DNA of 64,000 nt from assembly GCA_033675545.1 (NCBI GenBank), contig JAWDGP010007289.1, positions 347,501 through 411,500 on the forward strand. Reading direction: 5' to 3'. Shown one piece after another: positions 25,152 through 44,048 of the stretch. Each line of letters starts with the position of its first letter. Positions within the stretch are counted from its first letter, which is position 1. The DNA comes from Elysia crispata. Lineage: Eukaryota; Mollusca; Gastropoda; Plakobranchidae. The notes beneath the pieces are model-generated. The model was given only the letters and a program-made list of their open reading frames with translations, was not told the DNA's origin and did no database searches. A program made the translations under genes and the position numbers.

Positions 25152-27277
25152 GTGTATTATTATTTTGTCAAGATTCAAAGGTGATCGTTTTTCATATTAA
25201 GTTGTAACCAATTTTCAAATTATTAAGTCTGTTTTTAAAACAATTTATTTCAAAAATATATATGTTTCCCACTCTCTTGTCAACTTTTGTTGCTAGATTG
25301 TCTTTCATTGTCTCTCAGGCAAGTTTGAAAGCCAGTGACAGCGTTGCCTAACACACCCACCGATTTCCGCATGTGTAGCACACCTGGAGCGGGTATCACG
25401 TGCCATCCTTCACACAATTATAATTCACAAAGCTGCTAGCATTCATGATTGCAGTGGTTATATCCCTTGGGTTATTGAATCTGTTCATTCTATAATATTG
25501 CCATACTATGAGTTTTCTTTCCTTTATTTTTTTTAAACATTTTAAAGCTCAATCTTTATCAACTGCATACGGAAGTAAACTTAGTTTGAACCTTTATTTA
25601 GTCCAAACTATCTCTTTCTTTCTCTAATCACCGCCTTTAAAGGAGTAATCGAAACCCTTTCGTTTCTTTTGATTTTGAACCGGATACTTATTTTACATTT
25701 TTGGAGCTCCGCACCATGATTATGGTGAAGCTCATAAACGAAACAAAAGATTGATCCTGATTTCCATAAACTTGTACAATCATTAGATATAGGTTATTTA
25801 ACCGGTGTAGAGACTCAACTCTGTTCATATCGTGCCAACATTCTCAGAGCTGTCCTGGAGAACTTTCAATCATCAAACTTTTCTTGTGCCGATTGATACA
25901 CAAGGATCTAGAGTAGTGCAAATAAATGCCAAGCTGAATTATTGTCAATGTTTGGTGAAGCTTTAAACATGTAGTTTAACAAGTAACCAACACGTTTCGT
26001 TTTATTATTGTTATATTATGTTTAAAGGTTATACGTAGAAATAGCTGTTTTATTTCAGTTTTACTTACGTTCTTGTCTCTCACTCTCAAAGTTGTAACCT
26101 GTCAAAGAATGCCTTAAATCGCACCCATGAGGATTTTATGAAGCACGCGAATTTCTAAACTATTGTATATTAATTTTGGTTTTGATAAAATACCTGACAC
26201 CGACTTGCAAAACTCGTTTTTAAGGGTGTATGGAAATTTGATCAAGGCTTTAAAAGCATCCTCGTGTGTACGATTTCAATGTTGTAAAGTATTGTCTGGG
26301 CTTGTAACTCATATCTTGTAAGAAATGGCACATAAGATCTTATGATAAAAAAAAAACAAAAAAATGTATCTCAGCAGTCAAGGTCAAAATAAACCAACCT
26401 TGCTGGTTATTTCTTTTATTTACTTACTTATTTGTTGTTGTTTTTATGCTATAAACAGGCAAAAAAACGACATATCTAGAATGTAGAATTCGCAACATCT
26501 TTAAAACTTGATGGACAAAATAAACATTGCATAGAAATAGTCTAATACATGTTAGCACATGATTAATTAGCTGAAGAAGAAATGTGGACTTTACTATCAT
26601 CAATTATAAAATTTATCAAACGAGAAAACTATTGTGTACTCTGTGTGACACCGGAAGGTTATCTGCCGTATCAGTGATAAGAACCAGAAACGTAAAGCTC
26701 TAGGATCCTGTTATCGGGCGGCCAGCCGGTGGCACTCTCTTAGAACACTCTAAATGTTCAATATCTGCTCTGTCTTAATTATATTCGGCTGAAATTGTTT
26801 TCTCACACAATGTCTAGAACCACCCGAAACCACCATTTTTGGATCAGCCCAAGAGCATTTTGCAAAACTGTTACATAAATTATGTTGTCAGCTTTTATTT
26901 AAAAAATAAAAATTATGACACATTTCTCTCCCATTTTTCTTTGCCTCTTTTAAAATGTATTATCTGTGCTTCAAGACACTTACAGAAAAAGAAAAGTTGG
27001 CCAGTTTTGTAAAATCTTAATCTATTCATCCCGCTCACATTCATAAACTGCTGCTAACCAGTGCACCTCTTGGAATTTAAATCTCTATAATGAGCATATA
27101 GAAATATCTCTAAATAGATTGGGAAGGTACAGAATTCCCTGTTTTCCAATATTGACCCATGGAATTTTTTAACTTTATGTTATGAAATAATCAGTATCGA
27201 TGTAACAGACTCCTTTGCAACACTAACCTTTTATTTGCCTTAATTCTAACCCAAAATATTGCAATTGTTTTCCACAG

Positions 27278-29040
27278 CGTCGTCTCCTAAAAAAGAGGGT
27301 TCCATTAAACGATCCTCTTCTCCTCAAAAAGGTCGTTCAAGGCAAGACTTGGAATTAAACTCTAAGCCATCAAAGCCATCAACGAAGACGCCAGGCTTGC
27401 ACCTGCGGATTACCAAGAAGCCGTCGCTAAAAGATAAAAGTCGCAAGTCTGAAGCAGATTCCTCTCCAACCGCATCATCGAACGGAGAGGACAGTGATGT
27501 GAAGAAACGTCCAGGACGATCAAACTCTGCCACGTCAAATTCAGAAAGAGAGGATCGTGGGAAAGATTTTGTTCAAGGAGATGTAAATCAAAACCAGACA
27601 CCTGCAGAGGGAACCGCTCAAACTAAGCCCACAGCCCTTCACACAGATGGCCAAAGACTTGGGAAGGAAAGCGGACAACAAATCATAGAGAATTCTTCGA
27701 TACAGAGCAGAGAATCAAGTGCGCCCAAAGCCATAGACAACGAGCCACGGTCACGTCAACCGGTTCCAAGCAGTGCGGTCAAGGTTCCTCCCATTTCGCC
27801 CCCTGGAGGAGGAACCGCTAATCAAACCGACTTGACTCAGAAGTCTCAAAGCGATAAGGACAACAAGGATGAGCCTAAACAGGACCAGGCTCTCCCACCT
27901 CCCCCTCTCCATGGCATCCTCAAAGAAAGCAAACAATTGAATAATGTACAGCATAATGGAGCCAGCACTCAACAGCAGAATCAACTGGTTCCCGACCATG
28001 AGCAGCACAAGTATGACCAGCAGCAACAGGTCCATGGGTTCTCTCTGAATGACGGGATGAAGCGCCAGCAGCAAAGTGGCCCACAAGGAAACACACGACA
28101 ACCAGTCTATGGGGAGAACAACTGTGACGGGAAAGCCCCCTCGAGAAGCAATTCACTCCAGAATCGCGACAGAAGTAGCTATCAGCAGCCCAACTACAGC
28201 ACTCTTCCTCGTAAATCTGCTCTTAAAAAACCCGTCGCTGATGGCAATCCAAACCGATACAACTCGCTCCCCAGGCGAGTTCACAATGACCATGAACCTG
28301 GAGGAAGCTTTAGCGGCCAACAAAACAATGTCGATAACTGCAAGAGCTGGGGATCTCTTGACCGGAAGACTGAATCAGATTCCGGATTTGGGGCTTTGGA
28401 TCGTAGCTTTAGCAGTACAGGCAGCAGCAACTACTCTCACTATCCAGCTCAGCACTCGATGCCGCCGCCCACAAGCCACAGGCAGAGGAAGGCGTGGAAC
28501 TCTGCTCCCTCAGACGCATCAAACTATGCCGTGATCAGCAGCCGTGGAAGACCTCAAGCAGCGTACCCTGTAGCCAGCCAGCCTCATCACCTGGCTCGGC
28601 CGGACAGTGTCCCGCCGTTAGGGAGCAAGGCCAGTCTGAACGGTAGTGGGGAGGTCTTCTATGACGCGGCTCGTCCAGGGAGCGTCCCTCCTCACCACCC
28701 TAACAACGTGTACGGCTACCACAGCGAGACGGAGGCGGAAAGATACGGACAGTCTGCCTTCGATAGAAGTCACAGGGCGGGCAGCGTACCGCTAGGTTAC
28801 GAGTCTGAATCCGCCGCTTACGGATACGTTCACCCGTCTCGGAGGAACCATTTTGACTCGGATCCGGTTCGCTACCAGCGGTACCATTACCCGAATACCA
28901 ACAGGTCGTCTCGAGGTCTCCGAGTCCACCCTGATGACGAGAGATACCGAGCCGGACCTGGGAAAAAACCGATTCCTCGGAGACATACCGTCGGGACAGC
29001 GCACGCTGCTGGCAACAGCATCGTGAACACAGGAGATTCG
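27278..29040 (+). CDS. KIAA1217/SRCIN1-like: SKT/p140Cap family scaffold protein, large N-terminal exon of isoform A
   Basis: The exon is 1763 bp, with acceptor ttttccacag ending at 27277 and donor GTAAGT at 29041 (phase 0). With the previous exon it encodes residues 89-676. The protein is low-complexity and disordered, rich in Ser, Pro, Gln, Asn and Arg. Visible motifs are a polyproline PPPPLHGILKESK near 27895-27935; two related basic motifs, YSTLPRKSALKK and YNSLPRR (about 28195-28280); three copies of R..(S/G)SVP(P/L) (about 28595-28790); and Tyr-rich stretches such as VYGYHSE and AAYGYVH. Just before the donor it reads IPRRHTVG. In human SKT the motif IPRRHTLG, and in SRCIN1 RRHTV, precede the KR(E/D)AF block, which here starts the exon at 59372. 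Family members are cytoskeletal and signalling scaffolds (Src, cortactin and microtubule-end partners in vertebrates). The human comparison is from memory. Reading on past the donor gives a 52-codon tail that is unlikely to be used. Confidence 0.85.
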
Positions 29041-29610
29041 GTAAGTAGAGTATGCACTGTTTACAATGAGCAAAACAAAACAAAAAACAAAAACGACCTG
29101 CTTTGTCTTATTCGAAAATGGATTTTTTTTTGTGGGGAAGGGGTTGTCAAGAGACAAGATTTTATCATCCTTCGTTGCCATCACAACGGATGTTGATTGT
29201 GTAATGTGACGTAAAAGTTCAAAAAGTGTCTTGATATGTGCTTGTCGTCTCAAACACCTGTTAAAGTGTCAGAATTATTTTATCAAGTACTGATAAAAGT
29301 CGAGCCCTGTAGACCTGCCTACCTTGCCAGCTATTTGAGCTTTATGCTTGTAGTTGGCGCAGATCACAATAGATACGATCAGAGAAAAAAATCCGCGGCC
29401 CGCCGGCCTCCTGATAACGGTCAGATTTCCTTCTGTCCCCCTGTCTCTCAAGCCGTAGCTATTTGATCTGTCTCTTCTTTTACAGCTCCTATTTGTCTAT
29501 TTTGTTTGTTCATCTCTTTCTCCCTGTCTCTCTTAGTAAGTTTTCTTCTCTTGATCTTGATTCCTAACCATCACTCCCATGAACGTTAATTCTGTCTGTC
29601 TCCTTCACTT
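29041..29610. other. start of the 30-kb intron, nothing else seen
   Basis: The reading frame of the preceding exon stays open to 29196, which would give a 52-codon read-through tail, but the strong GTAAGT at 29041 argues against its use. CT-rich sequence follows. Confidence 0.5.
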
Positions 29611-29732
29611 CCTTTCTCTCTCTCCCATTCTCTTTCTCTCTCTCTCTCTCAATCTTTTCTTCTTCTTCTTCTTCTTCTTCTTCTTCTTCTTCTTCTTCTT
29701 CTTCTTCTTCTTCTTCTTCTTCTTCTTCTTCT

Positions 29733-29825
<93 letters not shown>

Positions 29826-29835
29826 CCTCCCTTCT
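29611..29835 (+). repeat. (CTT)n-(CT)n compound microsatellite
   Basis: About 27 CTT units (to about 29737) are followed by about 90 bp of CT. Confidence 0.95.
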
Positions 29836-30202
29836 CTCTCTGTCCGTCTCTACCTGTGATCACCGCTGTTGACATTAGGATCACCGTATCTGCCTCACCG
29901 GATTTAGCTTTGTTTGCAGCAGATTCAGGTATTGATAACGTGTCCGTGATCCTAACATTTGTCGTGCTGGTTTCGTTGAATCTGTGTTTTATAGGGACAC
30001 AGGTATGCCAGGTTCCTGCAGTTGGAGCAACATTCATTCACTTTACCTCCTACAGTGTCGCTATTAAGTGTTTATAGGTACATTTTATTGACTGCCTTTC
30101 TGTTATACAGGCTCCCCCCACCTCCTCCTCTCCATGGCATCTTCATTTGATCTGGGGCTACTTTTGTTTCCCTTTAAAGTTGAGTGTTTTATGGGATTCA
30201 TG

Positions 30203-30270
<68 letters not shown>
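30203..30270. repeat. (TA)n microsatellite
   Basis: About 33 TA units, palindromic and able to form a cruciform. Confidence 0.95.
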
Positions 30271-30272
<2 letters not shown>

Positions 30273-30480
30273 TGATTTATACAACAACAAAAGATAGGTA
30301 TCAGTTAACTTTTAATTAAAATACAAAAAGAAAAGAACGGAAAATAGTAGGAATACCACAGAGGTGGAAGACATGAGAGTAGAGAGAGCGTAGAAATCAG
30401 AGATGTAAATGGATAGAATTACAACAAGTTGGTAGGAGAAAGAGTTGGGAAGTATTGATGGAAAAGAAGGGGAGGGGACA

Positions 30481-35120
<4,640 letters not shown>

Positions 35121-35172
35121 AATAAAAGAAGGGAGAGAGAGGGGGAAAGAAAGATAGAGAGAGAGGGAGAGT

Positions 35173-35268
<96 letters not shown>

Positions 35269-35290
35269 GGGAGGGAGGGAGGGAGGAACG
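35121..35290 (+). repeat. (GA)n-(GACA)n-(GAGG)n compound microsatellite
   Basis: A GA tract is followed by about nine GACA units and then GGGA units. Confidence 0.95.
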
Positions 35291-37590
35291 AACGAATGAA
35301 CGAACCTCAGGACCTTTTTTTGCTATGGTTTTCAAAAAACAACCTGCCGCCATTAAGGCTTATTCACCTGAATTCGCGACCATCTATAAAACCAGCATAA
35401 TTGAGCTGAACAATCGTCTGACTCAAGTTGTATCTGCCGGTAATAGTGGTCCATCAGAGAAATGGATCTGTACCATCTATCTTTCTGTGACAGGCTACCT
35501 CTTCTTTGAACACCAGAAGATTGCCGCGACCCATAACTGATGTCAATGAAATTGGTCGCACTGAGGCGTCTACCATTAGGCCATCGCTTGTTTTAGAACA
35601 TATTTTAATGTAGATGAAGGTCAACGGGACCTCACTTCTCTAGATGGAGAGATAATGGAATCTTCTGTTGTCAATGTCTACCAAGTCCAAAGTCATCTGA
35701 ACGCAGCCATTCAGTGATTGTTTCCCAAGAAAACATGTTCTAGACCAACATGAAATTTATTAAGAAGTGTCTGTGCTACATGCTGCATTCAGTATAATTT
35801 CTTCATTTTGATCGTGATATTAGCGACATATAGGATAAAGTGCGCCTTATTTACGTTGTTTTCCTTCATTTGCTTTTACTTGCATTGCCATAACAATAGA
35901 CTAAAGTTTTGTGTAAACCAAGAGAGACCGCCGTTCTCATGACATTGCGGCAAATTGACACCATTTTTAGTTTACATAATGGACGTCGATTTGGCGTTGC
36001 TTCGGACTGAATTTGTGAACGGATTACATAACAAGTGTTAGAACAAGACACAAACAGAGCCCTGCCAGGAGAGAGACTGGCAAAACAAACTACTGGTTTC
36101 TCTTGGATAATGGTAAGTTTATTTATTTTGGGGATTCTTTTGTCTGCTACTTTCATAATTATGATTTTTTTTTTGGCAAGAAGGTACTATTTTAACAAAG
36201 CCTGCAGCAATAAGGGATACTTTTACTGCTATCTATGGATTAGATCTTGTTTCTTGGTTGGTTCAATTAGTGCAATAAATCAGGAGGAAAAACGAATCAA
36301 GTTTATACGGCTTAAACAGTACATTGGTGTTTGGGATTAATTTAGTTAAACGGATATTTTATTTTATTTTTTTATTTTTATCCAACTATTGTAGTTGTAT
36401 TTCATTGTACTCTGATCAAGTACAACGACGATAGTTTGATGAAAGAAAAAGAAGAAATTTGACAAAAGTCATAAAATCAACGTCAGGTCAAAAATTTCTC
36501 CATTCGGACTGTCTAAAGTCTGGTAATTTTTCAGAGGACATCTGGGCTAGCCCGTAGCTCCACGAAAACTATGCTGGCTACAGCTTCTACACAGCCACCA
36601 TGGAAAACATTGGTCTCAATAATCCATTTCATATAACACGGTGAACTTGTTTGCCTATCGATCAACAAACCTATCAATGAAGAAGTGAATTGGACTACAC
36701 AAATTATTTAGTTAATTAAAAAGTAAACATTAAAATGTTTAAAATTTTCAAAGGAAGATAGGGGATTTCGAAAAAAAAATCTGGTTTTAGCTGATTGATG
36801 AATGATTTGTATCTTATTTTCAATGCAGAGGACTGCTAGTTTTGATTTTGTTAGTGTTTTAAATATTATTAAATATTACATTCACAATCGCTTGCTCTCA
36901 ACCCCGGAAGCAACCTCATTCTGTTAGTCTAAGTGATACGATGTAGAATCGCTAAAGCGCTGTCTTAAGATTTTAGACTAAACGGAAAAATAAAATTATA
37001 ACCGTTCTTTTTCTCATTGAAATTATAGGTACACTCCTATATTTTCCTGTAAATATAATCAATGAATATATTAATAATTGTCACCGTTTTGATAACTTTA
37101 AGATTCATCTTGAAAACAGATGATCTTTTTAGTTCATGCGAGCTCAAGGTACATGTAATATGGGCGGACCAAGATTTGAGTAACTTGACTTCCAGCAAGG
37201 AACCTAGCGAATGAACTATAATCTGTGTTTAGAGTCACATTTTGATGTACTGGCTATGAGAGCACCGGGGTGATATCACGTGACTTTATAGATAGCGTCA
37301 TCAAATTCTTTATATCATGTCAGACCCGTGCCATCTTGCCTGACAGTTGATTTACGGAATATCGGACTCTGTGCCCCGGGCAGATAGTTTTTATATCTTT
37401 ACTGTCGAGATTGGGTCAGCCGCTTTGTGTCTTCAGCCGGTTGTTAAGATAATACAACTAATATTGACTTAATGACCAGAAAGGTTTGATAAAACTTAGT
37501 AGCATCTTTATATCATCAGCTCTCTCGTTACATCGTTTCTGTCAACAAGTTGAGTAGAGCTAGATATAGGGGCGGCAGTGCAACATAAAG
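35291..37590. other. gene-free intronic stretch
   Basis: At 36111 a perfect GTAAGT follows an open segment, but there is no ATG in frame and no clear acceptor, so no exon is called. An imperfect hairpin lies at 36383-36438. Nothing else seen. Confidence 0.4.
36383..36438 (+). other. imperfect stem-loop, about 17 bp
   Basis: Arms 36383-36399 and 36421-36438 pair at 16 of 17 positions (one G-U pair, one mismatch, one bulge) around a loop of 21 bases. The stem is short for a miRNA precursor. A chance inverted repeat or an old MITE is at least as likely. Confidence 0.3.
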
Positions 37591-37996
<406 letters not shown>

Positions 37997-38798
37997 TCGT
38001 TTTTCCTCCATCTATTGACCTCCTCCTATCTCCTTGGTGGTTCGAGCTTCCAAACCCCGACATCCCTATTATTTTACTATCATGTCGTGTAGTGAGCTTG
38101 TAAAAATACGATAAATCAATCAATATCACAATGTCTTTCTGTATCTCAATTCAATATATTGTCGATCCTTGTCTTCCTGCACGACTTTAGGTCGTTATGT
38201 TTTTTCTTTCCTCTCTCTATCTCTACTTTCTCCTCTTCATTTCTCCTGTCCATCACTCTTTCTCTCTTTGCCTTTCTCTATGTTTGTCCAACTATCATCC
38301 CGACCACTCTTCGAGTCTTTCCCATTACAATTATTTCTCTGTCCGTTTATTTGTCTGTCTGCCTCTCTTTCTCTCACCCATTCCCCACTAGCCCCACACT
38401 CCACATACACACTCCCTTTTGGTATGAAATTTCCACCTCGTACTATTCCTGTAGATGAAATTTTAATATGGTATTTATTCTTGTTCACCCTCATCAATCT
38501 CACCTGTCATACATCTTATACAGCCAGGTCGCGTGTTGTCTTCTAATTATTCTTTTCTTTTTAAAGTACAGGCACCAGTGAGAATTATGGGAAGGAAAAC
38601 CCAAACAGAACATATCCATCTTGATTTTGTCTTCCTATTTTCAGCATTCCGAGTTCTTTTTAGCCACCCTTGAATATTTCGCGACTATAAACTTAAAGGC
38701 TGACCGCAGGAAAAGTTCACAGGAAGAAATCGGTTCTCATCACGTGCATACCATAGTAATGCGCGCTTTACTACGTAACTGAACTGCCGTGAGCAGGA

Positions 38799-39110
<312 letters not shown>

Positions 39111-40590
39111 GAGTGGAGGGGGAGAGGAAGAGGCAGTATAATTTTGTTCTCTTTACATACCTAATTTATCGAAGCAGGCAAAACCCAACCGGTTTTACCG
39201 ATTCGGATAGAGAAAAGAATGAGTCAGGTTGGCAAGAGGATCAAATCAAACTCCTTATACTTTTATAATAAATATGGATGATTCATAAATTAGTAAAATT
39301 GTTGTAGTCCTGTTGAGTCATAGTCTTAAATTTTCCAAAACTGATTTTCAAGATCGGCACAATCCAGTGCGGTGTGTGATTGGGTGTGGCTGAAGAAAAC
39401 GCCACCAAGGCTTGCATGGACTTCAGTATTTTTGTGTGGAAAGAGACAAGCTAAAGACTATTAAACATGAAGTAGTCCTTGAGACAAGCCAATACATTTT
39501 TTCCTGCTGTATTTCTGACTTGATTAAAATAATTGATCGACTCAATCATTATGTCGCATACCTTAGGGACATGGATGTTCACTGTTAGAGTGACAAGACA
39601 AGCCATAATTAGATTTCTACATTTTTAATTATTTAGCCTAAGTGAAGATTAATGTACACTTTATACAAACAAATTTATGTTAAATTTTATCCGAAACAAA
39701 GCTGACATCTCCATAAGTTATTCTTAATAACTTTCTGGTGTTTTAAAATTTTTATTTTATTATTTTCTTGTAAAAATGATTATAATGAAGCTGGAAGATG
39801 CATTTCTTAAATGACCAGTGTAATAATTTTTTTGTTGAATTTAATACATTTTTCATTAAAACTAAGTAATTTAGATGACAAATTGTAAATTATAACAGAT
39901 ACACAATCGGATTTGTATCCTTGGAGAAACAAAAAAAGTTAAACACTTGATCTTGAAAATATTTTATGCCCTGAAAGAACATGCTCTATCACAACCCCTT
40001 CCCCATCTCCTTCCCTCGTAATTAGTAAATCTGCTGAGCTGCTACCCGCCTCTAATGATGGGTCAGAGTTATATAAGGATGCTGCTCGTGAACTCACCAA
40101 TGTGTAGTACTCTAGAGTCTGTTTTAGGCCGAGCATGTAAGTCTAGTTTGAGAGCAATTATGTGTTACTTCAGACGTTGCATTTTGTCTTGAAGACATTG
40201 CAGTCAATGAATGGAGAGGAATGGAGAGTTTATATTCGCCGCTGTGCTTTGTCTTCGCACGTGTATCAGCCACATCCTTGAAATTAATTTTACCTGGAGA
40301 AAAAGCCAGGAAAAAACAAAACAAAATATTAGTGCAGAGTAGGGCGTGAGAGGAATGCCAGTCTATTTCGGGCCTGCACGCGTGCCACGCAAAGTAGTTT
40401 CGCGTGCTGCGGAAGGCTAGATTAGACACCTCTACACTCTGGCGACTGGTTCCAAAAGGGAATGTGTTATTGTTAAGAAGAGAAAAAAATACACACACCC
40501 CAGACATATAGATTTGGATGAGTTGTACAAAGATTGAAGAGAGAAACAAGAGTTTATGCAGCATTGGTCTATATTTTTCCATCATGCTGC
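39111..40590. other. gene-free intronic stretch, nothing seen
   Basis: AT-rich unique sequence. The more GC-rich island leading to the possible first exon at 40834 begins after about 40590. Confidence 0.45.
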
Positions 40591-40833
40591 AAATTTCGAT
40601 TTTGTATTGACTGTGTCGCCGACCGAATCAACACAGGCGGACTTAATCATCAGGGGTCGCAGAACCATAGAAACATCGATCTGGGAAGCAATGAGTATGA
40701 CGGGGCCCGACTCGGGTCTATTTGGTGAGCTCAAGGTCTAGTCTCTCCTGGCCTGGACAGCGCATGCAGGTTGTGTTTCCGATGCTTGGATTAACCCCTG
40801 TGCTATCTTCCAACCTGAGAGAAACCTGTTATC

Positions 40834-40893
40834 ATGTATTCCGACTCGGATTCCGAGCCGTGCAGCAGTTCATCGCTGGAAGATCTAAGAAGG
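40834..40893 (+). CDS. possible short alternative first coding exon (20 codons)
   Basis: An ATG with A at -3 starts MYSDSDSE, followed by a Ser-rich, acidic stretch ending LEDLRR, then AGG and a possible GTATGA donor at 40894. The frame ends in phase 0, so it could join the shared exon at 59372 in frame. A TGA lies in frame seven codons upstream, and no upstream AG gives a phase matching 29040. It would therefore have to be a first exon, not a cassette. It sits in a more GC-rich, repeat-free island (about 40590-40895) within the 30-kb intron. No homology is recognised, and a short open frame before a GT is weak evidence. Confidence 0.3.
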
Positions 40894-41015
40894 GTATGAC
40901 ACTTCCTTAATTTAGAATAATTTTTTTTTTGCTCAGTGTCACACCATCAATATGTCATCGCCGAATATAGATTCGCCCATTTTGCTCCTCTTCTCCAACA
41001 CATTGCTTTCAGTCC

Positions 41016-41437
<422 letters not shown>

Positions 41438-42156
41438 TTCGTTTTTCAAACACTCTCCTTTTCTTCACTCCTCTCTACCACGCATACATTCTCTCCCTAT
41501 GTACCTCACCCCTTGCTTGATTATAGGATTGGTCTAGCGAACTCATTATGAGTCCACAGTCTTTAAAAAAATCAATTATTCGATGATGCCAACTTGCTGT
41601 GGAATAACATTGTTGGGCAGTGATACTCTCAAAAGAACTGAAGCAGTGTGAAATAGGCAACGTCAGAAATAAAACCTGCCTTCCAAATTTTATGATGTAG
41701 AAGGTAGGGTAGGAAAACGCACACAGATACACACACATACACATTGCGACTCTCTAATTGTTTTGCGTAACATTTTATAAAGTTCTAATTCTGTTAATTG
41801 TGAGTTGAAAATACCGGTATTTTGTGTTCTTGTATAAATCACAAGTTAGTATTGGAAATCATTAATGTTCTATGCATGAATCTTTATTTATCCCTGACTT
41901 TTTTAAACCCATGCCAGTAAACGAAAACAGGAATATTTGTTAACGTCTAGTTTTCAAGCTGAACGTTTATCTTAAAACATTCTCATATCTGCCTGTTGTT
42001 CCGTCTGTCCGAGAGTTTCTCCATTTGTCTCTTCGTCTATTTGTTTCTGTATATCCTTTCCTACTTTTGTCTCAAACTTTTTATTGGTCATTTCTATCCC
42101 CTTTATCTCTTATTCATCCTTAGTAAAGAAAATAAATTTAAATTTGATATTTACAA
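41438..42156. other. gene-free intronic stretch, nothing seen
   Basis: Unique AT-rich sequence. Confidence 0.5.
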
Positions 42157-42222
42157 GCAACAATAATATCAACAACAACAACAACAACAGCAACAACAAA
42201 AACAACAACAATAACAACAAAA
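42157..42222 (+). repeat. (CAA)n microsatellite
   Basis: CAA units with a few AAA, ATA and CAG interruptions. Confidence 0.88.
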
Positions 42223-42394
42223 GGCAAACAAGTACCCGATTTTTATATTAAGATCAAATAAATTGATATGACTAATAAAAATCAATACATCAAGATGTAT
42301 GTCAAGATAGAATCTTGCGCATAGATGTATTAAATATTAATGAGTACGAATGTCATGTCAATATACCCTTAATATAAAACATGCCAAGGTAAAA

Positions 42395-43233
42395 TCAAGA
42401 TGCATTTGAAGACACACCTAGTTCATTACGTCAAGATGTATTTGAAGACACACCTAGTTCATTACGCCAAGATGTATTTGAAGACACACCTAGTTCATTA
42501 CGTCAAGATGTATTTGAAGACACACCTAGTTCATTACGTCAAGATGTATTTGAAGACACACCTAGTTCATTACGTCAAGATGTATTTGAAGACACACCTA
42601 GTTCATTACGTCAAGATGTATTTGAAGACACACCTAGTTCATTACGTCAAGATGCATTTGAAGACACACCTAGTTCATTACGTCAAGATGCATTTGAAGA
42701 CACACCTAGTTCATTACGTCAAGATGCATTTGAAGACACACCTAGTTCATCACGTCAAGATGCATTTGAAGACACACCTAGTTCATTACGTCAAGATGCA
42801 TTTGAAGACACACCTAGTTCATCACGTCAAGATGCATTTGAAGACACACCTAGTTCATCACGTCAAGATGCATTTGAAGACACACCTAGTTCATTACGTC
42901 AAGATGCATTTGAAGACACACCTAGTTCATCACGTCAAGATGCATTTGAAGACACACCTAGTTCATCACGTCAAGATGCATTTGAAGACACACCTAGTTC
43001 ATCACGTCAAGATGCATTTGAAGACACACCTAGTTCATTACGTCAAGATGCATTTGAAGACACACCTAGTTCATTACGTCAAGATGCATTTGAAGACACA
43101 CCTAGTTCATTACGTCAAGATGCATTTGAAGACACACCTAGTTCATTACGTCAAGATGTATTTGAAGACACACCTAGTTCATTACGTCAAGATGTATTTG
43201 AAGACACACCTAGTTCATTACGTCAAGATGCAT
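42395..43233 (+). repeat. 36-bp minisatellite, 23 units plus a partial unit
   Basis: The unit is tcaagatgcatttgaagaca followed by cacctagttcattacg. There are 23 full units and an 11-base partial. Variants are gatgCatt/gatgTatt and atTacg/atCacg, arranged in blocks: units with gatgTatt lie at both ends and units with atCacg only in the middle. Single motifs like gtcaagatg occur outside at about 42288-42310 and 43346, perhaps the seed sequence. One + frame is open with a 12-residue period (MHLKTHLVHYVK). I see no sign of coding use. Each unit carries ACGTCA. Confidence 0.96.
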
Positions 43234-43968
43234 CTTAGGTACCCGACAAGATGCAGCCGAAATGTAAATCAGATCTACCGGTAATTAATGAGTATTTCAC
43301 GTACAGTCACTATACATGATCAGGTCGAGATACAACCAGTGTGCATGTCAAGATGAAACTAATTATGTAATTTTTCCGCTTTGCGTGAGACAGCAAAGGT
43401 TAATATGTTAAAAGCAGCATTTTCAGAAACTTACCATTTTAAGCTGCCCTACAGAACACTCCTCACTATGACGAGAGCATTAACCAAAACTCTAGAATTC
43501 TGATTCTTGCCCCAGACACCAATCCTCTTAAAAGCTTTAGAGATAAAAATAAACCTCCCTCTTAATATTTCATCCATTGCTGGTGCTGTTTTGGCCTTAT
43601 TGTTTATTACATTCATGCCGTGATCTCTTTGATCGGAAGACTCCATTACACATTGGTACCAATAAACTCCGAAGCAAATTGAATCAATCATTGCTTGGAT
43701 CTCCAAATCGATAATGGGATTTGTAGAATCTGTTTAGCGGCCTTGTAGCCAAAGGGATGAAAAAAGGGGGCGAGTAAGGGGCTAAATACTTAAAATTTAA
43801 GTTAAATACATTTCTATTTTTAACTTAAAAAAAAAATAAGTATGAATTTACCTTTTTCACATCAAAATATAAAAATCTTTTACTTTGATGTTATGTTATA
43901 AATTGTCACTCCTAATTGGTTCATTAACAAATTTAGAAATATAAATACTCTCCCCTTTTTTGTATCTT

Positions 43969-43972
<4 letters not shown>
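43234..43972. other. gene-free intronic stretch, nothing seen
   Basis: Unique AT-rich sequence. Confidence 0.5.

Positions 43973-44046
<74 letters not shown>
43973..44046 (+). repeat. (CT)n microsatellite
   Basis: Pure CT tract of about 73 bp. Confidence 0.95.

Positions 44047-44048
<2 letters not shown>

Noticed and set aside
27751-29253. Minus-strand ORFs opposite the large exon (also 56551-57120 and 57618-58284)
   Set aside because: They mirror the true coding strand. The + frame has matching splice phases, family motifs and a good start, and the antisense frames have none.
36035-36340. Open frame crossing a perfect GTAAGT at 36111
   Set aside because: It starts at GTG, not ATG, with no matching acceptor, so no exon can be supported.
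42400-43284. 294-codon ORF with 12-residue repeats
   Set aside because: It is the second 36-bp minisatellite, with flanks that have no coding character.
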